Shown here one piece after another: positions 39,401-49,129 of a DNA stretch of 64,000 bases. This stretch comes from Strix aluco. Lineage: Eukaryota > Chordata > Aves > Strigiformes > Strigidae. The notes beneath the pieces are model-generated. The model made no database searches, was not told where the DNA came from, and worked only from the letters and a program-made list of their open reading frames with translations. Positions within the stretch are counted from its first letter, which is position 1; every line of letters begins with the position of its first letter. The translations under genes were made by a program, and so were the position numbers. The stretch covers positions 8,016,784 through 8,080,783 of the forward strand of contig NC_133971.1 of NCBI RefSeq assembly GCF_031877795.1, written 5' to 3'.

Positions 39401-42400
39401 CCACCACCTCCCTGGGCAGCCCATTCCAACGCCTAACAACCCCTTCTGGAAAGAAATACTTCCTAATATCTAGTCTAAACCTTCCCTGGCACAACTTGAG
39501 GCCATTCCCTCTTGTCTTATCACTCATTACTTGGTTAAAGAGACTCATCCCCAGCTCTCTGCACCCTCCTTTCAGGTAGTTGTAGAGGGTGATGAGGTCT
39601 CCCCTCAGCCTCCTCTTCTCCAGACTAAACAACCCCAGTTCCCTCAGCCGCTCCTCATATGACCTGTGCTCCAGACCCTGCACCAGCTTTGTTGCCCTTC
39701 TCTGGACACGCTCCAGTCATTCAATGTCCTTTTTGTAGTGAGGGGCCCAAAACTGAACACGGTATTTGAGGTGTGGCCTCACCAGTGTTGAGTATTATGA
39801 ATTATTTATTTTCCAGTATGTTTAATTGTATGTGCATTATGATCTACATAATATGATACTGGTGATTCTTTGTTCTTAGCTCAGATTGCTTTTATCCAAG
39901 ACATTGGGAGGCTGCCACTGAAAAGACATTTTGGAAGGTAAACTTGACTTCTGTATTTTCTTAAAGTACGACTTTCTTTCTTAATATACTGAGGAAAGAA
40001 CCCTTTCATAGAGAAACATCTTCAGTGTACATCTATGATGTGACATTTTCCCTCATTTGCAGCATGATAATTTTGTATTTTGCCTTTTAAAACTTTTTCC
40101 AGTTCAAATCTATTTTTCATTACAATGTTAGTAGCAACATTTTTCTATAGTCTTGCTTTTAATCCTGGTTTAGCTTTCTTTTCCATTGTATCAAATATTA
40201 GCTCTGTCCTAGACACATTTATATTTCTCCAGTGCATGATCTGAATAAAGTATTTTTTTTACAGTCAAAAAGATTTATGTGAGAATAAAACTGAATTGAT
40301 GCAAAGAGTATAGTGCAGTTTGCCTATTGTTTGTCAAGACAAAACATTAATCTGGAAGGTTGATAAAACATTCTGTGTTCACATGCGTGTTAGTTAGAGG
40401 TGTAAGAAAGTATAATGGGAAATCATTCTTATTTCCGTTGAAGCAGTTGTATATCTATGAAACTACAAAGTATTTTAATGAGTGCTTCCTCTGAAATTAG
40501 CTAGCAGCACTGGGTTTTATTTTGTGGAATTTTTGCCTGTTGGACTACTTACAGTAAACCTTTGTTTAGAATCCATGTTTTTAATAAAACTATAGCTACT
40601 GAAGTTCCTCTGTCTTAGACATTAAATATTGAAAAAAATACTTATTTCAACTGTGAGACTCTAGTGCTCTACTTACCTACAGATTGTGTAGTGCTCATGG
40701 GGTGATGTGGCATGACGTTATATTGTGACTCTAGTGAGCCCTCTGAATTAGAGGCATCACTTATACTAGTAGATTCTCAGTTACATGTCTATAACTTTGA
40801 TAGCTCTGAAATTTAGAAAAAGTTTTAATTGTGGTGGTCTGTTTCTAACAAAGGATCAAGATCACAGCTGGAATGAGACTAACTCTTTAGAGAGAGAGTT
40901 TGTTAGGGCATCTGACAAAGCTTCTCATTTATTCCTGTGGTTTTTGCTGTCTGACTTTAACTATGAAATACTGGCCTGTAAGGTAAAGACTGTATTTACC
41001 CAAGAACCACCCTGTTCCCCAACTTTTGTATTAAAAGCCATTTTGGTTGCTAGTCAGGAAGTAAGGGAAGTGTCCCTAATGTCTTTGCAGTCTCCCTTGT
41101 CTAAATGCTTGTAACTTTATAAATTAATTGCAGACTTTCTTATGCCATTAATTTTGTCTGCAGCATACCTTTAAATATTGAGAAAATTTTTGTATCTACA
41201 CTAGTAAGTTTGGTGTGTGTCACTTAGTTTTATCTGAGAGGTAACTTTTCTTCTGAAAACACTGTAATCCTTTTTCATTTGTTCACTATTTTGGAAAGGA
41301 AGCATAGAGAAACATAGGTATTTTAGTAAGCATTTGCTTCCTTCAGGAATCCTAATTGAATATTAATTTGTGTTATTAATCGGTCCTTAAAATAACTTAC
41401 GTGCAGATGTTTTAATGGAAATAAGAATATTTTATTTATTTTCCAGTATATTTATTAATGGAATGGGAGTAGTACTATAGTAAGAAAACTGGTATCAAGG
41501 AGAGTGCATAGTATTTGATCAGCTGGAATTGGTGTCAGGATGAGTTTTTGTCAGTAACTAAGTTTTTATTATTCCCAGGCCAAGTGGGAAAATAATAAAG
41601 GAACACTGGTAACATGCTGATATAGAGATGCCTGAAAGATTGAGAAGTCCAAATAATAAATTATAAAATATAGAAAGATTTCCTTTCCACTTTTTTTTTT
41701 TTTTAATTTGCCTGTTTCCAGTTAAATTGCTTCCTGTCCTAAAGGATTTTGGCTTTGCTTGGAAAGGGTCTGATGTACCATGGGCTGTCGTCAGTAACTG
41801 GACTGTTTGCAGTTCCTGTGCGTGAGGAAAGCTCAGCAAAACCACTGTTACCATAAGGAAGACACTTGAAGCAACAGTGGGTACTGGGGCAGCGACGGAG
41901 CACAAACATGATTTGGTATTTTGCTGTTGCTGTAGTTTGAGGCTGGGTAGGGTAGCCCTCTCTCTGAGAGGAGCTCCTGTGTCTTCTGTAGGCTGTCATG
42001 TAAGCAGTGCGGTGTTGAGTTCTGGGCACAATACCTGGAAGACATGTGCAGAGCTGTAAAAACATAATACCAAAGGTAGTGATGTAAGCCAGAATGTGTA
42101 TAGTGTGAATTAACTGTGATTGATGGAGGGTTTACTGCCAGAAAAGGAGAGAGCTGTTAAGTACCAGTGAAGAGGGGTGACAGATGTGGTTCACGGGCAG
42201 TCTTTTCTGTTGCAGCTTCTGTGTGAGAGAGCAGACGTTTTCTCATGGTAACTTACTGTCGCAATGGTAATTTTACAGGTTAAAGCTTGAAACACTTACT
42301 GATAAAGATCCTGGGATACCAGACTTATTTGTTAGCTCTGAGGGGGACTGTACCGATGTGCATGCTATGGAGATGGCTCCACAGATGGAGAAAAATGGAA

Positions 42401-42546
42401 CGAATGAGAATGAATCGGATGGATTCCCTCTCTCTTCTAGCCAGTGCAGTGGAAGTGAACTACCTGGCAGCCAGCCTCAGCCTGTTGCAGCTCAAGCAAT
42501 CATGGAGGAAGATGAATTAAAAATAGAGGAATATGATAGTGACTAG
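24446..42546 (+). CDS. RAD17: RAD17, checkpoint clamp loader large subunit
   Basis: Sixteen exons with GT-AG borders and matching phases: 24446-24487, 25808-26086, 27220-27303, 27982-28138, 28598-28734, 29887-29939, 30033-30158, 30244-30313, 30937-31048, 33379-33573, 34767-34852, 35429-35575, 36044-36190, 37830-37950, 39880-39937, 42279-42546 (TAG). The product is 693 aa (human isoform 1: 681). Exon 1 encodes 14 aa ([14 protein letters not shown]), the same length as the human isoform 1 lead-in before VTDW. An RFC-like WVDRYRPET lies at 98-106, Walker A GPAGCGKT at 144-151, Walker B IILIED at 229-234, and the sensor-2 region [10 protein letters not shown] at 337-346. Two SQ sites (S659, S669) match the human ATR targets, and the acidic tail ends EEYDSD. 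RAD17 replaces RFC1 in a clamp loader with RFC2-5, loading the 9-1-1 clamp at damaged DNA for ATR-CHK1 signalling in the nucleus. The exon 11 acceptor was chosen by phase and homology. Confidence 0.97.
31049..33378 (+). other. RAD17 intron 9, nothing recognised
   Basis: This intron of about 2.3 kb is AT-rich. I saw no repeat, RNA gene or conserved frame in it. Confidence 0.6.
34980..35350 (-). mobile_element. CR1 LINE 3' fragment in RAD17 intron 11
   Basis: The sequence reads as the reverse complement of a CR1 3' region: ctggaaaggaccttggaggc near 34999, then catctccaggggtag and the ctttcccttgctgcag block near 35130. It is diverged, with approximate boundaries, and lies between RAD17 exons 11 and 12. 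Confidence 0.7.
36255..37146 (+). mobile_element. CR1 LINE fragment in RAD17 intron 13
   Basis: A 5'-truncated CR1 copy in the sense orientation of RAD17, starting just after exon 13. It contains the C-terminal end of the CR1 reverse-transcriptase ORF ([15 protein letters not shown] at 36362, then the [20 protein letters not shown] block), the 3' UTR, and the typical CR1 tail ttctatgattctgtgat at about 37129-37145. The protein frame is interrupted, so the copy is dead. Confidence 0.92.
38217..38280 (+). mobile_element. Short CR1 3' tail in RAD17 intron 14
   Basis: Only the last 60 or so bases of CR1 are present: gttggaactaggtgatcttt, then the ttctaagattctgtgaa terminus. Confidence 0.8.
38440..38800 (-). 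mobile_element. Probable ancient CR1-like fragment in RAD17 intron 14
   Basis: The order of motifs (a gttaaagagtgtactgcata block, then the cctagcacagattgctgcag block near 38582, then ggagaagacttttgg-like sequence near 38755) resembles old amniote CR1 copies in reverse orientation. Divergence is high, and the call rests on pattern memory only. Confidence 0.45.
39254..39793 (-). mobile_element. CR1 LINE 3' fragment in RAD17 intron 14
   Basis: A clear antisense CR1 copy. It starts with the reverse-complement tail tcacagaatcacagaatcat at 39254, followed by the aggttggaaaggaccttgaa block and the clamp-like C-terminal RT ORF remnant on the minus strand ([20 protein letters not shown] near 39660). 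It lies just before exon 15. Confidence 0.92.
39938..42278 (+). other. RAD17 intron 15, nothing recognised
   Basis: This last intron of about 2.3 kb shows a T-run at 41692-41705 but no repeat family, RNA gene or coding block that I recognise. Confidence 0.55.
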
Positions 42547-42794
42547 TACAACAAAATATCAACCACTGACTTGCCTGAATAGATTAATATGTTACAAAGG
42601 TGTTTGCTAAAGAGAGTATGGTCTGCACAAAAGGACTGTGTTAGCTACTTAAGTGGGCTAGGAGGCCAAATCTGAACATGCTGTGTCAGCTTCCTCTTAA
42701 CTTTGCAGCATCACGCCTGAGCTGAATACTAAATTACAAGCTATTCCCTGCCTCTCCTGAGCCATGAAATAATCTATATTGATAAAAAGAGAAT

Positions 42795-42800
42795 AATAAA
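42795..42800 (+). promoter_or_regulatory. RAD17: RAD17 poly(A) signal, proximal
   Basis: A canonical AATAAA lies about 250 nt past the RAD17 stop codon in an AT-rich 3' UTR. Confidence 0.6.
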
Positions 42801-43030
42801 TGATGACTGAAACTAGTTTGAAAGAGACTGTAGATCAGCAGTGTCACTCTTTATTTTTTACACATTTTAATTTAGTTTGTAATTGTACAGTGTGTTTCCT
42901 GAGTACACACTTGATAAGTTGAAGGTTTTATTAAATTTAATACCTTCAAAAAAATTGCTGTTTGCAAGCTTGGCCCTTTTGAAAGAAGAGACTGAAGTGT
43001 ACATGTAAAATATTCCATACTCATGATGTA

Positions 43031-43036
43031 AATAAA
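43031..43036 (+). promoter_or_regulatory. RAD17: RAD17 poly(A) signal, distal
   Basis: A second AATAAA lies about 485 nt past the stop codon, followed within 45 nt by GT-rich sequence (tactgttttgtactctg; tgtatgtgttt). The CR1 copy at 43211 begins shortly after, so the 3' UTR probably ends before it. Confidence 0.6.
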
Positions 43037-43210
43037 ACTCCTACTGTATTAATACTGTTTTGTACTCTGCTACAGATTTGTATGTGTTTATAAATTGAAC
43101 ATATGTTGTACAACAGATTATTTTGGATTCCTTTTTGAAAGATATTTTCATAACTTATGGAGGGGAAGATACAACAATCAATCATAAGTCCTTCTTAATG
43201 CTTCTTACCC

Positions 43211-43912
43211 AAATCCAGGCTGGGCGATGAGTGGATGGAGAGCAGCCCTGCGGAGAAGGACTTGGGGGTTCTAGTGGATGGAAAACTGACTGTGACCCAG
43301 CAGTGTGCGCTCACAGCCCAGAAAGCCAACCGTGTCCTGGGCTGCATCCAGAGCAGTGTGGCCAGCAGGGCGAGGGAGGGGATTCTCCTCTACTCTGCTC
43401 TCGTGAGACCCGCCTGCAGTGCTGTGTCCAGCTCTGGGGGCACCAACATCAGAAGGGCATGAACCTGCTTGAGCAGGTCCAGAGGAGGCCACAAAGATGC
43501 TCAGGGAGCTGGAGCACCTCCCCTGTGAGGACAGGCTGAGAGAGTTGGGGGGGTTCATCTGGAGAAGAGAAGGCTCCGGGGAGACCTTAGAGCGGCCTTT
43601 CAGTAGGGAAGGTGGGGGGACACTCTTTAACAGGGGGTGTAGGGATAGGAAGAGGGGTAATGGTTTTAAGCTGAAAGAGGGCAGATTTAGATGAGATATA
43701 AGGAAGAAATTCTTCCCTGTGAGGGTGGTGAGGCCCTGGCACAGGTTGCCCAGAGAAGTTGTGGCTGCCCCCTCCCTGGAAGGGTTCAAGGCCAGGTTGG
43801 ACGGGGCTTTGAGCAACCTGGGCTAGTGGAAGGTGTCCCTGCCCATGGCAGGGGGGTTGGGACTAGATGGTCTTTAAGGTCCCTTCCAACCCAAACTGTT
43901 CTATGATTCTCA
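43211..43912 (+). mobile_element. CR1 LINE fragment downstream of RAD17
   Basis: A 5'-truncated CR1 copy in plus orientation, closely similar over its length to the copy at 36255-37146. Shared features are the C-terminal ORF segment [16 protein letters not shown], the ctgaaagagggcagatttag block, and the ggtccctgcccatggcaggg-like 3' UTR ending ttctatgattctcatc. The reading frame is broken. Confidence 0.92.
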
Positions 43913-45100
43913 TCCTTTGTATTCTGTAGGCAGTTAACGGTGTAGTGTGCAGTTTTTCTCCCTGAATTGCAGTTGCGCTGAGGGAAAGAATAATGCTGTG
44001 TTTGGGAACTGATGCGTGAGAAGTGTGTTGTGGTTGCCTAAATAGACTGTTTTAATACTTCAGTGCTTCTCTGTAACTGGGATTGGTCCATGCAAATCAA
44101 TCTAACATATTGCTGTGGTTAGTGATACCATGGGAGTAACAAAAAAATCAAACCAAACAACTTTGAATGTGTAATGTGTGTTTGCATTTCTGTATTGCTT
44201 ACATCCGGAGTTTAGTGGAAGAAAATAAGTGTTTATCTACAATAACCTTGCTATTAATGCTATTAAAAAATCCAGATTTGTCCTTTCTCAAGGGACAGAT
44301 GTAGTCTGTCCATGTTTAATTTTGAAGAGGGAAATTTCTCCCTTAATTCTTAAATCCTGTTACAGCTGTACTCATTACAGCAAAGTCTAAACTTTTTTGG
44401 TTGTTGATGCCCCTTAACACCTTTTGCCCTCTCCAGGGTGTTTTGGATGGGATGAGCCCTGCTCAGCTTAGGTGGTAGCTCATTTCTCTTGGGCCTCCTG
44501 CAGTTGTGTGTCACTGAAACACCACCTGACCCCTCTTGTGCTTCCAGGGGGGCCTCCAGTGCAAATGACAATAAGGCATGAAATACTAATTTTTACTTTG
44601 CAAGCAAAACTCCATGAAACTTCTTTATATCTTTTCAGCTTTCCTTACAGTAGTATCAGGTAACCAGCAGTAGTAATAGAGTTACTTTCACATCAACTAC
44701 TTTGATTTACTGTGGGCCTTGCCCTTACTAGGGCAGTATTCAATACTCACCTGGTTAATTATAAATTGTAATAGTAGAGACTTATCACTATCAACTACAG
44801 TGTTCATATTAATTGGTGTAAAACCTCTTTCACATGAAAACACAAAAAAAAAAGCATTCTCTTTAATAATTTCTTCTGCTCGAATGTCTATGCTATTGCC
44901 TCTGAATTGCAGTGGTGTGCAAAATGTGTGAACAGGATGGAAGCTCCAAATTGCTGAAGTGCTAGTGAGCACCCTATTAGAGCCAGTGCCAAATTAACAT
45001 TAAATCAATCCCCAGGTAAGCCAAAGGGAAGTGCTGACAGCTGTTAAGCTTGTGTAGCTGCAAGCAGGCACAAGAATGAGTGTCAGTGCTCCAGCCCACC
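43913..45100. other. Intergenic, no gene recognised
   Basis: Unremarkable AT-rich sequence between the CR1 copy and the ERVL relic. The short open frames resemble nothing known to me. Confidence 0.5.
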
Positions 45101-45574
45101 CTCCTAGCTATCTCTAGGGAGTAGAAGAGTCTGTTTTGGCTCCCTCAGCAATGTTATCATAATAACAAGGTGGGGGAAGGAAAAGAACCACCCTAGGAGT
45201 GATTTAGGAGCATCCCAAGAAGGAGAGATACATGGGTTTTTTTTGTGTGGTCAAAGAATTTCAACAGTTATGACAGCCTTTGGGAAACCCCCATGACTCA
45301 GGTCCTCGGTCAAAAGTAATCCCATGCATGGGGTTACCTTTATTTACCCAAGGGAGGAATAACCCAGACTGTCTTCTCCAGCATTATTTTTAATGCACAC
45401 TACAGGGACTTTATCCCCATCCATGGTATGTAGGAGATTTGATTGAGTTGGGCCAGCCTAGTTGGCAGATCCTCTGATATTGACTAACCAGGTGACTTTT
45501 GCTAAATGCACATCCCAGTGTTTGAAAGTTCCACCACCTATTGCTCTCAGTGTAGTTTTCAGCAATCCATTGTA

Positions 45575-47090
45575 TCACTCAATTTTCCCAGAGGCTGGTG
45601 CATGGTAGGGAATGTGATATATCCACGCAATACCATGCTCTTTGGCCCAGGTGTCTATGAGGTTGTTTCGGAAATGTGTCCCATTATCTGACTCAATTCT
45701 TTCTGGCATGTCATGCCCCCATAAGACTTTCTCCTCAAGGCCTAAAATGGTGTTCCGGGCAGTGGCATGGGACACGGCATGAGCTTCCAACCAACCAGTG
45801 GCTGCTTCCACCATTACAAGCACATAGTGTTTGCCTTGCCGAGTTTGTGGGAGCGCGATACAATCAATCTGCCAGGCCTCCCCATATTTATATTTTGACC
45901 ATCATCCTCGATACCAAATGGGCTTTAACCGTTTGGCTTGCTTGATCGCAGCACATGTCTCACATTCATGGATTACCTGTGCAATAGCATCCATGGTTAT
46001 GTCCACCCCTCGGTCACGAGCCCATCTATATGTTGCATCTCTTCCCTGATGGCCTGAGGAGTCATGGACCCAGGGAGCCATAAATTGTTCACCCTTATGT
46101 TGCCAGTCCAGATCTACTTGAGACACCTTGATCTAGACAGCCTGATCCGCCTGTTGGCTGTTCTGATGTTCTTCAGTGGCCCGGCTCTTGGGTACATGAG
46201 CATCTACATGGCGTACTTTCACAACCAGATTCTCTACCTGAGCAGCAATATCTTGCCATAATTCAGCAGCCCAGACGGGTTTGCCTCTGCGCTGCCAGTT
46301 GCTCTGTTTCCACTGCTGTAACCACCCCCACAGTGCATTTGCCACCATCCATGAGTCAGTACAGAGGTAGAGCACTGGCCACTTTTCTCTCTCAGCGATA
46401 TCCAAGGCCAACTGGATGGCTTTCACCTCTGCGAACTGACTCGATTCACCTTCTCCTTTAGCAGCTTCAGCAACCCATCATGTGGGGCTCCGTACAGCTG
46501 CTTTCCACCTTCGATGTTTTCCCACAATGCGACAGGACCTGTCGGTAAACAGGGCACATCGCTTCTCAGTATCTGGTCATTTATATATGGTGGGGCCTCT
46601 TCAGCACATGTTACCTCTTCATCCGGTGCCATTCCAAAATCTTTGCCTTCTGGCCAATTTGTAATCACTTCCAATATTCCCGGACGGCTGGGGCTCCCTA
46701 TTCGAGCCCATTGTGTGATTAATGAGACCCATTTAGTCCATGTGGCATCAGTTGCATGGTGTGTAGAGGGGACTCTCCCTTTGAACATCCAGCCCAGCAC
46801 TGGCAGTCGGGGAGCCAGGAGGAGCTGTGCTTCAGTCCCGATCACCTCTGAAGCAGCTCGGACCCCTTCATACGCTGCCAGTATCTCCTTTTCAGTTGGA
46901 GTATAGCTGGCTTCTGATCCTCTGTATCCCCGACTCCAAAACCCCAGGGGTTGACCCTGAGTCTCCCCTGATGCTCTCTGCCAGAGACTCCAGGTAGGGC
47001 CATTCTTTCCGTCTGCCATGTAGAGCAAATATTTAACGTCTTGTTCTGTCTGAACCAGCCCAAGGGCTACTGCATGACCTATTTCCTGTT
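45575..47090 (-). pseudogene. ERVL pol remnant: RT connection, RNase H, integrase
   Basis: Three blocks appear in order on the minus strand. The first, 46423-47090, is the RT connection region (TEKEILAAYEGVRAASEV). The second, 46133-46426, is RNase H, with LCTDSW and VRHVDAHVPKS retaining acidic residues. The third is integrase: an HHCC zinc-binding region at 45902-46126 (GHQGRDATYRWARDRG, then CETCAAIK), followed by the catalytic core at 45575-45900 with ESDNGTHF and a core glutamate near 45581. A stop follows the core directly, and other stops or shifts separate the blocks, so this is a relic. Confidence 0.88.
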
Positions 47091-47096
47091 TCGTTT

Positions 47097-47135
47097 CACA
47101 GAATCATCACAGAATCACAGAATCATCTAGGTTCT
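47097..47135 (-). repeat. CR1 3'-tail scrap inside the ERVL relic
   Basis: About 40 bp of repeated cacagaatca followed by tcatctaggtt matches the reverse complement of the CR1 3' terminus. It sits exactly where the RT polymerase region would be expected. Confidence 0.7.
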
Positions 47136-48245
47136 GAGATGGTTCTGCCCCCGCCTGCTGTTCTCGTTATGGCTCTGGTTCATCATCACCCTGTACACTG
47201 TGAGGGGATTTTCTTGTATTTTTCATTTTATGTGTGGGAGCAGCCGACACTGTCATGGGCTGGTCCTCTGGTTCATCTGCTGCACCGGTTGCCAGGGTCA
47301 GATTAGCTGCAATACCTGTTGCTGCAGTTGGAGTGGCTGCAGCACTTGTTGTGTGGCTGAAGTGTCTGTCATTTTGTTATCAGATCCAGAGCCCTTCTCT
47401 TCCCTTTGAGGGTACTGAACAGTGTTGAACAGGGCTCAGTAAGTATGGGCCAAGCCCCAGCATGTTGCAGTGATCTGTGTCTCTCTGGAATCGCCAGGAT
47501 GACAACATACTTTTTGCAAATGTTTTATTAATTTTTCAGGATTCTACACCTGTTCATGAGTGAAGTTGCAAAACACTGGAGGTGCCCACTGTCCTAGGTA
47601 CTTGCCCATGCTATCCCACACCCCCTGCCACTCGTAATTCTCCAACCTTTGGGTAGATCTCTGGGTGATACTCTTAAATGTTTCTTAACCCTGAACGAAG
47701 CCTGAACCACGTGCAGGAACATGCTGGCTCCTAGCAATATGACAATCACATTAGTGTCAACATTCAATTCCCAAACTTCTCAAACACAATTGTAAGTAGA
47801 CTGGAGGAGAAGGGGAAGGTGAGGGAAGGTGTCTCCCATGGATTGGCTCTCCAAGGAGAAAAGGTAAAGGGTGTAATTGTTAACCGATTCCACTAGATGA
47901 CCCGTGAAGTACAGAGGTAATGACCATGCTGAGTACAAATACCGGACTAATCTCAGGACTGACAACTTCATCATGCCATAAATCAGAGTCACATAGTACA
48001 GCAAAGCAAAAATCTAATCCAGCTCCCACAGATGGTAAGCGGCAGCATGGGGACTATATACAGCAAGTGAGGTGATGCATAGCACAACTCTAAGAACAAA
48101 AGCCATGATTCTAGGAGCCAAGTGATCAATATTATGATCAGCAACTGATAAGCAATGAATGCTTATAACAAATTTATTATGACAGACTGATCAGATCTGT
48201 CGTTATCTCAATCCTTCAAGCTCCATGTTTGGTGCCAAAAAGGAC

Positions 48246-48822
48246 TGTTGTGGTTTGAATTCGGTCGGCAGCCAAACACCACACAGTCACTTGCTCACCG
48301 TCCCCGTGCCTAGGGGATAGGGAGACAGAATTGGAGGGGTAAAGGGAGACTCATAGGTTGAGATCAAAACAGTTTAATAGTTGAAATAAAATAAAACCAT
48401 AACAATAATAGAAAGTACCAATGGGTAATGCACAATGCAATTGCTCACCACCCACTGACCAATACCCAGCCTGCTCCCAGCTAGCGATCCTGAAATACCA
48501 AGATCCTGCAATCGCAGGAGAGGGAACCTCCTCCTTTTCAGCTGACACTCGTCTATATACTGACCATGACGTTACATGATATGGAATATTCCATTGGGCA
48601 GTTTGGGTCTGGTGCTCTGGCTGTGCCCCCTCCCAGCTTCTTGTACACCTGTGCATGGGCAGGACATGGGGAGTTGGAGAGTCTCTGATCTCTTGGCAAC
48701 AACCATAAACATCAGTGTATTAACATTTTTCTCATGCCAAATCTCATACTGAATCCAAAACATAACACTATTCTAGCTACTAAGAAGAAAAATGATCTCT
48801 TACCCCAACCGAAATCGGGACA
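48246..48822 (-). mobile_element. LTR of the ERVL relic
   Basis: On the minus strand the LTR starts TGTCCCGATTTCGGTTGGGG at 48822 and ends AAACCACAACA at 48246 (577 bp). Just inside the element is TTTTTGGCACCAAACATGGA, where a tRNA primer-binding site would lie. It aligns with the solo LTR at 1077-1659. Confidence 0.85.
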
Positions 48823-49129
48823 GTTAGAAACGGCTGAGATTTCTTTGGAGCCAGAGTTGATAAACATGACAGCACTACACTAAGATTGAAGAGTGCCAGA
48901 TTCATTAAAAAGCTGCTTGAACAATTTTGCGTATTTTACACAGCAAGGTTAGGCATAACTTTGTTCTCTGCTTCATGACTCATTACTCTTTGTTCACAAA
49001 GCATAAGTAAATATTTTTCACATATACAATCCTAAGGAGGTGCAGCTCCAGGTAGATCTTGCAGCAAGGATCAAGTATTTCTTCTGCTCCTGACGTGACT
49101 TTCTTCTCTGAAGGAAAGTAGTGGCAAAA
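48823..49129. other. Intergenic, nothing recognised
   Basis: Short AT-rich spacer between the ERVL LTR and the first copy of the 0.9 kb direct repeat. Confidence 0.5.

Larger units (their letters stand above)
45100..48822 (-). mobile_element. Truncated ERVL-type endogenous retrovirus, minus strand
   Basis: An old provirus read right to left: the 5' LTR at 48246-48822, diverged gag-region sequence at about 47140-48240, then pol at about 45280-47090, with integrase C-terminal remnants down to about 45100. The polymerase core of reverse transcriptase, including its catalytic motif, is missing; the pol remnant begins near the RT thumb/connection. No 3' LTR is visible on the left. Several in-frame stops break pol, so it cannot encode a functional product. 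The family is common in bird genomes. Orientation is opposite to RAD17. Confidence 0.85.
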
